Part shown: positions 42,495 through 52,654 of the stretch, one piece after another | Layout: the number at the start of each line of letters is the position of its first letter | Position numbering within the stretch: position 1 is the first letter of the stretch | Assembly: GCA_033725935.1 (NCBI GenBank) | Contig: MU867063.1 | Span: forward strand, 863,694-927,693 | Length of the DNA stretch: 64,000 bases | Reading direction: 5' to 3' | Source of the DNA: Cladorrhinum sp. PSN259 | Lineage: Eukaryota > Ascomycota > Sordariomycetes > Sordariales > Podosporaceae | Translations under genes and position numbers: made by a program | Notes under the pieces: model-generated | Told to the model about the DNA's origin: nothing | Database searches by the model: none | What the model saw: only the letters and a program-made list of their open reading frames with translations

Positions 42495-44393
42495 ATGGTC
42501 TCCTTCAGACTCTGGCACGGCTGTGTAACGGCGCTCGCTCTCGTGGTGACCGTTACCTCCCAGCAAACTGGATTCCATCCAGACTGGCCGCGATGGTGCG
42601 GAAAAGTGTACGAACCAGGGTAATTCAGCATCTCTCCCATACAAGTCTTGTCACAACACAAACCATTAACATGGCTTCAGATATCCCAACTTCGACCCAG
42701 GCGGACAGACCCTTCCGCCAACGCCAGACCCTTCAGCACCCCTTCTCAACGTCCAGCTCAAACCCCGTTACAGCCTCTACCTCTCAACAGAAACTCATGC
42801 CGAAATCATCGTCACCGCGCCCTTGACATCCCACCTCGGTACTCCCTGGCCACCTACAAATTCAACCTCTCCACGATCCAACCACCTAATCTTCTCAATC
42901 CACATCGTCAACTCCTCCTACCCCTTGATTCAGGCAACAATACCAGTAAACACCACCTCCAACTTCTCCTTCCCACTATCACTCCTTCCACCCCCTTCTC
43001 TTACCCCCATAAACCTGGTCCTCTATGGCGCCCCCGAACCAGGTCACCCCACATACACAGCCCTCTCATCCATCCTCTACCTCCCCGACAAGTCCTCGGG
43101 CTCCATAACCCGCATCGACAACCTTAAAGGCGGCTTATACTTCCGCAACTTAGCAACCAACCAAACCTTCCAACCATTTATTCCCTACGGATTTTATGCC
43201 TCAGACGGCAACTTCCTTCACGTCTCCGACGGTAACATATCTGATACCAAACTGGCCATAAAGAAATACGCAGACCTGGGGCTAAACGCCATGATTCCAC
43301 TTACCACCACCGGCTATGGAGGAAAAGTGGGCGAGATATTAGACTACTTGACCGAAGTAGGGATAAAGTGGATGTACAACCTGCGAGAAAACTACAAGAA
43401 CTTGACTTATGTAGCAGAAAACGTGAACTGGGCAAAAGAACAGGAAGGTGTGTGGGGATACTGGAGCGTTGACGAACCGGACGGGTGGCAAGATCCGTTT
43501 GAACTGCCTATGAATGTGAAGAATCTGATAAATAGGTTGGATCCTTATCATGTTGTTGCTGTTACTCTGAACTGGTATGTTTTTCTCTCTTCTCCTCTTT
43601 ATCACCATGAAAGGTTAGATAAGCTGATTTTTGTGACTGAATTAAAAAAAAAAAAAGTCAAAACTACTACTTTGAGCAATACTCATCAGCCGGAGACATA
43701 ATCATGACCGACCCGTACCCGATCGGCATAAACGCCACTTTTTCAAAATGGGGAACCCCTTGTAATGCCACGTACGGGGACTGCGGCTGCGACAACTGCT
43801 TCGGAGTGGTCCAGGACGTTCCCATCCGTCTGGATACCCTCTCGACGTACGAAAGTTGGCTTGGACTCTGGCCAAAGACGAAGATGCACAACCCGCAGAG
43901 TTTCCACGGAGAGAATTACTGGCTCAGGGATCCCAGCCCCGAGGAAGAAGACGTGATGAATGTGCTCGGGGTCATGCATGGGAGCAAAGGGGTTATCAGT
44001 TGGGTGTGGCCTGCCAGTGATGTTTTGGGACAAACACACGGGGAGTTGGCCAAAGTTTTGACGAGGGAGCCTGTGCTTAGGTTCTTGGTCAGTATTGGGG
44101 GGAGTGGACCTGAGAAGGTTCAAGTCGAAGTGACAGGAGTTGGCAGCGGAATAGAGGTTGTGGATGGTGCTTACTGGGTCAGTGAGGACGGGAAGAAGAT
44201 GTTGGTCAGTGTTGTTAATGGCGGGTACGTGGATGTTGAGAGCAGGGTTGAGGTGCCGGTTGGTGTGAATGCTACGGGGGTCGAGAGAACGGTTTTGGGG
44301 AGGGTAAAGTGGAGGTTGGAAGGGGGTAGGCTGATTGCGGATAGGCTGCCTGCTTTGGCGACTTGTATGGTGATTTTGACCCTTAAGGGTTGA
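42495..44393 (+). CDS. secreted glycosidase-like protein, family unassigned
   Basis: Exons 42495-42619, 42681-43574 and 43658-44393 give 584 residues. A signal peptide is clear (WHGCVTALALVVTVTSQQ), followed by WPRWCGKVYEPGYPNFDPGG. Several N-x-S/T sites suggest glycosylation. The middle looks like a TIM-barrel: PFIPYGFYASDGNFL, KYADLGLNAMIPLTTTGYG, GVWGYWSVDEPDGWQDP and AGDIIMTDPYPIGIN, ending with VMHGSKGVISWVWPASD. The Glu in WSVDEPDG could be an acid/base, but I cannot name a GH family. The C-terminal 130 residues look like a beta-sandwich. The last intron ends in a run of A followed by AAG, an unusual acceptor, yet it restores TLNCQNYYFEQY in frame. Confidence 0.75.
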
Positions 44394-45109
44394 TCTATTG
44401 GTTTCAAAGTATTTTTTCAAATTTTATTTTCCGGTTTATTCAGGTGACTCACTTATCAGTATCAGGTTAAAATTCTGGACCTTTTGCGCCTCATCTTTTT
44501 GTTGAAAAGCTGTGAAAATACTCTCTACAATAACATACAATTGGGTGGGGGGGGGGGGGGGGGCTAAGAGCCGTAAAGAATATAATGATGTCTCTCTTTC
44601 TATTCTGTTCTGTTTATCTTTCACTTCCGACCATTTCCGCCATGTAAATTCAATATCAACTACACACCCGTCCATCCATCCCAAATTAAAGAAGAAAAAA
44701 AACAGAGATGGAAAGATGAAAAGAAAGCAGGTTGTGAAGAGAGAAAGAGAGAGAGAAAAAAGCTGGTTTCGGTATTGATTTGTCGCGAAGCTTTTCTCCA
44801 GACCGGTTGTAAAGAATATAAACACACCCCCCGCCAAACACCACCGAAATTTTGTTCCGCATATGATTCAACAGAAAATAAACGCGTTGCAAATGATTTT
44901 TGCTCCTTCTCCCAAAAGTAACGCCGGGCAAATGTTGAGAGTTCCCCCTTTACCCACCCCAACCCCAACCCCCCTTTCCATGATTTTGCAATGTGACAAA
45001 AATTAAAAGAGAAAAAAAAAACCCCCTCTTTCAAACCCCCCAATCCAGTTTCGTTACATCCCGCAATAAAGAATGAACAAAACATCCCCCCTCTCTTTCC
45101 ACTCATATC
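44394..45109. other. convergent intergenic region rich in homopolymers
   Basis: Contains a run of 17 G at 44547-44563, GA repeats near 44740-44760, and several A and C runs near 44950-45035. It lies between two convergent stop codons. No gene supported. Confidence 0.55.
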
Positions 45110-47234
45110 TTACTCCCCTTTGACCTTATGCTCCTTGCCATTCTTGACAATAAGTGCATCAAAGGAATTCTTGACCTGCCCCTTGACGAGACTGGGGTGC
45201 TCGGCAACAAACAGCTCAATCACGCCAACCTTGCTCAGAGTAGGCTTAGCCCGTACCAAGTCCTTCAGCTTCTCCTGATATTCCACCGGGAGAAGCGTCT
45301 GGGACTTCTTAGGCCGGCCCGTCAGAGCTTGGAATGCATCGGATGGCGCAGAAGGTGGAGGCATAGGGTTAGAAATCGATCTTACCGAGCCAACCTTAGT
45401 ACCGGCTGCTGAGTCACTCGCTGCTGCGGGAGCCGTCGACGAGGCGATAGCTGGCTTGGCCTCAGCCTTTGGACACTCCCAGTATGCTGTCGAGAAGGGG
45501 TCGATGCCGTGATGATGCTCCAGTTTGTCTGCCACCAGTGTTATTAGTCTGTGCTTATAGTACCACGAATTTTGATTCGGAAAAAAACTCACTATTCATG
45601 AACTCCATTCTGTACTTGCACATCTTGAGTTCACTCGGAAACCGCTTCCGATCCTCCCAACACAAACCAGTACTCTCGGGCTCCATACCACCAGAGAACA
45701 CCATGCGACTTGGCGCGGCGTCATCTGCATCATCCAAAAAGTCATCCATATCCTCATCACCATCCAACTCCTCCTCATCATCATCAAGATCATCGACATC
45801 CTCTCCCTCCTCGTCCTGCCACTCCGCCTCAGAATCATAATCATACGCGAGTGGCAAGACATCGCGGGAGAATGGATTGCGAGAGATCTTCCTCAGGCTC
45901 TTGACGCCAGGAGGGAGGCCACTGATAGTACCGATATATGGAGGTCTCACATCTTGACAGAACTTCAAAGACTTGACTGGCACGCTCTTGAGAAGCTCTC
46001 GAACATGATGTGCTTGTGAAGTCTGACTCTCGCCGGCGAACTCGTCCATGATCTTTTTGACGCTTGGGTAGGCACAACCACGCTTGGGCTTGAAGGGGAT
46101 TTGCAATACCTCAAGGGGTTCGAATCGGCCGATCTCCATAGTTCTTTTACCCTCAATGAACTCCTCGAGAGCACGACTCTTGATTTCGCGTGTCTCCTCA
46201 TCCATCTCGCAAGAACTTGGTGCAAGCTTAACGTGATCCTTGATAAAGAAGGGCTTGAAAATCTGGCGGTAGAGAGACTTGGGTGTGTCATTGTCCTTGG
46301 ACGGAGTCTTTCTGGATGCCTCAAACTGGACCACATCGCTCTTTGCTGTGGGCTCGGTCTTCTTGGTGGTGGATATCGCTTTGCCGAACATGCCCGTGAG
46401 AGTGAGCTGACTGCGAGCTTTCTTGGCGGCCTTCTCTTCCTTCTCCCGCTTCTCTCTATCCTTTTCCTCCTTCTCAAGACGTTTCTTTTCCTTCTCCTCT
46501 GCCTTGAGTTTGTCCGCCTCCTCCTTCTCGCGGCGCTTCTTTTCTTTTTCCTCGGCCTTGGCAGCTTTGAGCTTCTCGGCTTCCTCCTTCTCGAGTCGTT
46601 TCTTTTCTTTTTCATCGGCCTTGGCAGCTTTGAGCTTCTCGGCTTCCTCCTTCTCGAGTCGTTTATTTTCCCGTTCCTCTTCCTTTTCGCGCTTCTTCTT
46701 CTCTGCCTCCTCTGCCTTTAACTTGTCAGCCTCTTCCTTCTCACGCTTCTTCTTTTCTGCCTCCTCCTTTCGCTGCTGCATCTCGGCAGCAGACGCTCTC
46801 TTCTTCTTTGGTGGCTCGCAGGCCGCTGCCTTGTCTACAGTAGAGGAATCATTTGCGGTAACTGTAGATAGTGGCAAGTTGGAAGAATGCTTGGTAGGAG
46901 TATCAGGTAATGGAGATTCCCGATCGAGAGGACTGCTGCCCGACTCGGTCAGGCCCGGGCTTTTGGCGGGAGGTGATGATGCGGCAAGGCTCTTCTTGAA
47001 GGGAGTATTCTCCTCTGTTTAAAGTTTCAAACCGTCAGCCTCGAGGGGTATGAAGCCACTGAGAGAAGAGCCACACTTACTATCGCTACCGGCGGAACGG
47101 CTTTTGTTGACGCGATCGCTGGACTTTGAGGATCCTGCCAGCTGTCCAGCAGTGACGGGTTGGAGGAAGTCGTCAAGCCCCCGCTTTCGGGCTGATGATG
47201 ACGCCGTGTTGGCGTTTTTGTCGGTGAGAGGCAT
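45110..47234 (-). CDS. RLF2: chromatin assembly factor 1 large subunit (CAF-1 p150/Cac1)
   Basis: The histone H3-H4 chaperone subunit that acts behind the replication fork through PCNA. Exons 47234-47081, 47014-45593 and 45528-45110 give 664 residues. The joint after exon 1 gives SDKENTPFKKSLAASSPP. The KER region (about 46800-46420) is a long Lys/Glu/Arg helix with EEAEKLKAAKADEKEKKR-type repeats. SQLTLTGMFGKAI directly after it looks like a PIP box (QLTLTGMF). An acidic ED region follows (DEEGEDVDDLDDDEEELDGD) and then the C-terminal part GRPKKSQTLLPVEYQEKLKD and VKNSFDALIVKNGKEHKVKG, typical of the winged-helix domain. Introns of 66 and 64 bases have good branch points. Confidence 0.9.
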
Positions 47235-48676
47235 CGCGAGGCTCGTTAATCGATACTGTCGTCGTCTTCGTCGTCGTGGCAGCGGGAGGAAACTAGGGGA
47301 CCCGGAGTTGGGTGAAGGTGGAGAGAAGGATATAATAATTAACTACAGGACTGAAAAAGAAATACTTTCAATACTAGTTAGTCCCTGAAATTGCGACGAC
47401 AACAATGGCTACAAAGTTGTTAGAATTGACTTTGGTGTTTCGCACACAATGCCATTCGGGTTGCAGTCGCGAGGTGAAGTGGAGAAGGTTGGATGGATAG
47501 GAAGGTTTGGTAAGGTTAGAGGTAGGAAGGAAGAATGTGTGGGTAGGGTGGGCAATGATTGGCAAATTGAGGTTCGCTGCAAGTTTAGCCTTGGGGAGAC
47601 GCGTCTGTCTCGCGCGTCCCCTTATTAAAAGCGTGTGTTGAACGCGTTAATTTGGATTCTCGTAGGCCTGTTCCGCCCTTGTGTGGCTTGTTGGGGGCGG
47701 CCGTGGCTTAAATGGGGTTGGAGAAGTCAGGGGTAGCTGTGGGAGAAAGTGGGGTGGTGGGTTCAATGTGTTGGCGGCAATCTCTCGCCGAGTACCTTCC
47801 AGGATTGTTAGTGTAAGAAGTCGTGAGAGGATTCTGCTGAGGATTCTTTCAATCATATCCTCTGGTTCTAGTTCGCCTATTGTTCTATTGTTTTTGTCTT
47901 GTCATTGTTCTGTTAAGGGCGGTTTGTTTCCTATGTAGTATGTTCCATCTCTTCTTGTCTTGAGATGCTGCTCACCCCATATCACCTTGTCTGAGATATA
48001 CACTCTCAGCACCTAGGGGTCAGAGATCCGTCCCTTGCAAGATTCACTTCCCGGCGACCTATTAAGTCATTTACAGGGAGAAAAGTGGAAGAAAACCTCC
48101 GCCGTCCCACAACCGGTACGCTATATCAAGCAGATATTATAGCCTCAACTTCCAAGGAACCCAAACGCCCGAAAAGCTTGGTACCAAACCGTTTCATCTA
48201 ACCGCCTCACTCAAACTTGGATCAAAGTAGCCATTTCTGCAGGAACACCATGTCGTCATAAATATCATCAAGTCTTGATCCTTTTGAGACAGGTAGAAAA
48301 CGTCACCGTGATCCAGCGAAAATCGGCGAGGAAGATTTTACATAGTAGGTTGAATAAAATTAATCGGTATTTTGAATCGTGCCATTGCTTTTCCTTATGT
48401 AAACCGTGTAATTCCAATATGAACGAGTGGTATCTCCAGCTTTGAGAAAGTTAAAAACATGCCCATCCATTTCCATTTGAGCCCACCGCGCCGAACTAAT
48501 GCTCCGAACAAGAAACTGTTATCAAACGACTGTCGTTAAGAAAATGTCGGGTATCGGATGAGAAACAATAAAAAAAGAGACAGTCCTGTAACGAGGGTCT
48601 AGGAAACCTGCCCTTTCCGCCGTTTTGGCCCACAAACATGAAAAGCAAAATAGAGAAATAAAGGGTCCAACCATCC
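47235..48676. other. intergenic, upstream of CAF-1
   Basis: About 1.4 kb containing the CAF-1 promoter and the 3' end of the neighbouring same-strand gene. The short open frames at 47681-47938 and 48496-48693 have no family features. No repeat seen. Confidence 0.5.
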
Positions 48677-49777
48677 TTAATCAGGGTTGGCAATATACAG
48701 ACGACCAGCTGTGAGAGTCATGGTCCGCTCATCAACACTCCCTCGCCTCTTGAGTTCGTCAGGTGTTCTCAAACTCTTTTCTCGCGTTACCGCGGCATGC
48801 TTCAGACTGTTGCCAGCGAGTGCTGGGTTAGCCGACAGGTCTGCCACAACATCCAACCTCTCCCCGCTGCTACCACTTCCGCTGCCAAAGCTTCTTGCTT
48901 TCCCAGCGCCACCTCCGGTAAGTCCGGCCTCCTCAGCCTCATTCATTGAGCCAGTTCGCTCTGGTGTGTCGGTGGGGCTGTGCTTTGTGCCAGTAGTAGT
49001 CATCGTCCCGAGGCCCCCGGAGGAGCGGTATCCGCCCTTTCGGCCACTGCCAGTACTGCTTCGGCTTGAGCTGGTAGTTCTCCGATGACTAAACCTGTTT
49101 ATCGCTGTATCCTCCTCCTCGCTCTCCCCACCCTCCACCTCGGTCGCGCTCAGTCGAAGAGGTACACCACCAACACCAATATGATTGTTGCCGGGAGAAT
49201 AGCCCACCACGGTCGGCTTCCCATGATGCCGTATCTTGGCCGCGACCTTCCCACCCGCAGAGCTGAGTCCCGTAGACGTGCGCCCGGTGCTCACATATGT
49301 TGTCGTGTTATTTGCGCCAATCACCTCGGCGTTGGCGCGCATTTTGGCCGCTCGCTGCCGGGCCAGCATGCCGGGGTCCTCTTGCTGTGCGCGATCACAC
49401 CAAACCGTCGCCTTTTGCTTGCGCAAGAGGGCGACGTAGCCGCCTGCCTGAGGTGAGCCAGGTGCCCCACCTGAGCGGCTCGAAGTTGACCTCCTGATAT
49501 CCATGGGCGGAGAATTCCTGTACGCGGCAGGGGGACCCATTCCACCACTCGAGATGCTGCTAAACGTATTGACACTGGGCGACCGGCGCTGGTGGTTGCT
49601 CTGGGGTTGTGCGAGGTGCGTCTGGGGATAGTAATTGATGTGTGGAAGAGCGGGAGACGAATATTGCACGGGAAACGTGTTCGATGATGTCGTCCGTGTG
49701 CGGCTATGCGAATAAGAGGCGCTCATCGAGGGATCCATCGGCGGCGCCGGCCGGCGAGCATACTGAGATTCCATCAT
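48677..49777 (-). CDS. conserved Ser-rich fungal protein of unknown function
   Basis: A single exon of 366 residues from the ATG at 49777 (a second ATG follows directly). I do not recognise a named family, but the central block GGYVALLRKQKATVWCDRAQ, followed by QEDPGMLARQRAAKMRANAE, is the sort of conserved segment shared among Pezizomycotina. It continues with ISAG-like KVAAKIRHHGKPTVVGYSPG. The rest is disordered: Ser/Arg runs, many potential phosphorylation sites, and a C-terminal GRLYIANPD that may be a conserved end. No membrane segment or signal peptide. The frame extends upstream to a TTG, without an earlier ATG. Confidence 0.7.
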   Translation of the reverse strand: MMESQYARRPAPPMDPSMSASYSHSRTRTTSSNTFPVQYSSPALPHINYYPQTHLAQPQSNHQRRSPSVNTFSSISSGGMGPPAAYRNSPPMDIRRSTSSRSGGAPGSPQAGGYVALLRKQKATVWCDRAQQEDPGMLARQRAAKMRANAEVIGANNTTTYVSTGRTSTGLSSAGGKVAAKIRHHGKPTVVGYSPGNNHIGVGGVPLRLSATEVEGGESEEEDTAINRFSHRRTTSSSRSSTGSGRKGGYRSSGGLGTMTTTGTKHSPTDTPERTGSMNEAEEAGLTGGGAGKARSFGSGSGSSGERLDVVADLSANPALAGNSLKHAAVTREKSLRTPDELKRRGSVDERTMTLTAGRLYIANPD

Positions 49778-52654
49778 GGTTCCAGCCGGTAGCGCGTGCG
49801 GCCTCCAAAAGATATGCACGCCTCGGCTGGACCAGTCGGCCGAAATGCGGATTTTAGCTGCAGGCAACTGAGATTTGTGTGGAGAGATAGGTGCTCTTTA
49901 TCTCCAGATGTAAATAGCAGGTGGTGGTTTTGACTTTTTGGGGTTATGCAAAAGATGTGGCAGGCGAGTCTAGATGCGAGTAAGGTAATGATAAGGCGGG
50001 GGGTCTAGCTCTGCTAGCAGCAATTGAGTGTGATTGTTGGAGAGGTTAGTTGTTCGTTGTTCGTGGGGAGGGCACGCCGATAAGGCGAGGCTTAGGACGC
50101 CGACTCTTGGAGATTCAAGTTGCTAGCTGGTAGTGAGTCGAAGAAGGTTTGGGAGGTTGGAATGCCAGGACAGGTTATAGGCAGAGGGGGAGGGGGGCGG
50201 GTTGGTGCGCGACTCAAAAGCCCAGCACAGAGCTGATGGTAAGTGACTTTGGAAACTTGGCGCTCCCACGTTGCATGCCCTGCCCTGCGAGCACCAGCGC
50301 GGGCCTTGCGAGTGGCCCTTGTCCGATGATGTTATGCTGTGGAGATGATCTGAGCGCCCGCGGCAACACGGCCGGGCGGTTTTTTTGGGTGACAAGGACC
50401 TCCTGTTTTTCTCAAGTTCCTGTTTGCGCTCCTTTTTCTTGTCGGTCCTTTTGCTTTTCTCTTTGATAAGCCGGTCCGGAAGAGGCCTGCCGAAGAGCGA
50501 AGGATGCCCGTCTGTCATGTCCCAAGAGAGATTGTTCGATTGTTGAGATTGCAATTGCGGAGCCAGGGTGCCGAGACTCATAAGTGGGCTGCAAAAGCCC
50601 TGGACAGCTGAACACTGGCGCAATGAGCCCCTCAATAACAAAGCGAAGAACTTTCAGAGCAAAAAACAAACAACTTCCCAAGACGGCCTTTTCTTGTGGT
50701 CGGGCGGCGCCTCACCCGGTAATAGTTGCTGGGAACCCCGCGCAATTTCCCTTATTTGACGATCTGGACTTCTCGGTTCTTCAGCTGGGCTGATGAGGCT
50801 GGCCGGCCGACCTCATATCAGTGAGTGGTGGGGGTTGTATTTGGTTGTTTCCAAAATCCAATGGGCCGAGCAATTGGATTCCAGTTCCATCTGCATCCAC
50901 GAGCACCCACCGAGTCCGCTTCCACCTCTTCCAGTGCTTTCCGGAAATGGAGTTTCTGAATCCGAATGTTAAAACATAAACATGCATACAAAACACCATC
51001 GGACCAGATGGATCTTATTATGTCTGCCGGTGGCCGTTTTTTGAGACATCTGCCGCTGTATCAAGGAGAAGTTGTTGTATTTTGGGCGTCCTGCGAAACA
51101 ATGTCCGAGAGGCACAGATGCAACGTACCGACCTACACTTTCCGTAGATACAATATATTACTTCAAGAACCAACATACATACAAATCGCAGTGGTCTGCT
51201 TACTCTGTCGACCCGATGCAGCATTGCTGCTTGCTCGCCCTTTGGCTACCTGCTTCTCTTTTCTGTTCTTACTCTTGTGAACTGCAATTTAGTAATCGAT
51301 GATATGAGGCTAAGTATTTGCACGCCCCACGCTTTCTCATAACGCCATTCACGTTCCTGTTGCCCAACTCCGGTCGCCGCAACGCAAGAAAGGCCATTTC
51401 CGAAGAGCGACGACCAGCCACACTGGTTGATGGTCTTTGGATCTGCTGCAGACACTTTGCCATGTGCTAAGAAGAATGCTTAGTTTGAACCAAGAAATCG
51501 GACGCTGCCACGAGGTCAAGCCACCACTTTCGGGCTCCATGTCAAATGGAGAAAGAGATGCAGGAGGCGCAAAGCTCACATCGGGATTCGTGCCAGTGAT
51601 GCAACGTCTCGTGGATTGTTTTGTAGTGCACGGAGTTCCCAGAACCGCCAGGCTGGGTACCTGGCTGACGGGCAGGGCATCGCAGGGCACTTTGTTTTTT
51701 AGCGACCGATCGCGCTGGGCTCCTTATCCGACGAGACCCGGGACGATCCCGGGGCACGGAGGAGGCCTAATATCGGACGAGCTGTCGGCTCCGCATCCGC
51801 GTGCGAGATCTGGTGCCTTCCATTCGTTCCGCAACAGCGACCTTAGATCTGTGTGGGCCACGGTCGGGACTATCCGGCCAAAATGCTTGTAAATGCCGAC
51901 GTGCAGCAAGTAAGACATGGCCTCAAGGCCGGAGTATCGTGTCGTCGACTGAGTGGTCAGTTCGTTCCGAGTCAGTTTCGACGACGTCCCAAGTGATCAA
52001 CAATAATAATCAACCATGACCCGTCATCGCAGTTCATGACAGGATTCCAATTGTCGAACCATAGACGTCCGATTGTCGCTCGCATGACTGTTGGTCAGAT
52101 TTGAGTGATGTTGTAATGAGTCTCACATGGAGAACAAGGCCCCTGTTACCACTTCATTGAGTGACGTCGTTTGACGATTATGGTGGGTGGATAGGGCTAA
52201 ACCAGGCCAGGAAGAGAGCACCGGACGAGCCGGGGTCTCACAGCGTGTGCAGTCCAATGAGGTCAACCAATCCTACCAGTCCCGGGAACCTTAGGTATCG
52301 ACTAAGCATGGATTGCACACACCACCACGGCACGCCGCCGAGGCCGCTTGGTTGAGAAAAAAAAGGGAAAAGGGTTGAAAGAAAAACTTGTTCGGAAGGC
52401 GCGATAATGGTTATCGTTTTGCCTGACTCCCCCAAGTCCCGCTCCTCTCACCGCTCCGGTCTTTCTATTGAGTGTCCGCTCTCTCCGAAAACCTGGAAAC
52501 TTCAACCACCGATTCCCTGAATACCGTTGACCCATCGAGTGCCTATTGAGACCTTGGCCGGCAGTGGGTTTTCAACTTGTAAACCACATCATTTTAAAAT
52601 ACGCGCTGATCTCCATATTGTTTCGGCGGCCCGCGCCATGGGGTGTTTGACGTC
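49778..52654. other. long gene-poor intergenic region
   Basis: Almost 2.9 kb between the starts of two divergent genes. Open frames up to 172 codons exist on both strands but overlap each other, lack conserved motifs and have no clear splicing. I see no tRNA, repeat array or transposon motif. It may hold long 5' UTRs and a large divergent promoter. Confidence 0.5.

Noticed and set aside
46101..47022. Two long plus-strand open frames opposite CAF-1 (about 200 codons each)
   Set aside because: They are antisense to the Lys/Glu-rich KER region, give Leu/Phe- or Ser/Phe-rich products and lack any family feature.
50123..50641. 172-codon minus-strand open frame in the gene-poor region
   Set aside because: No ATG-led conserved segment, no domain, and it overlaps equally long frames on the other strand.
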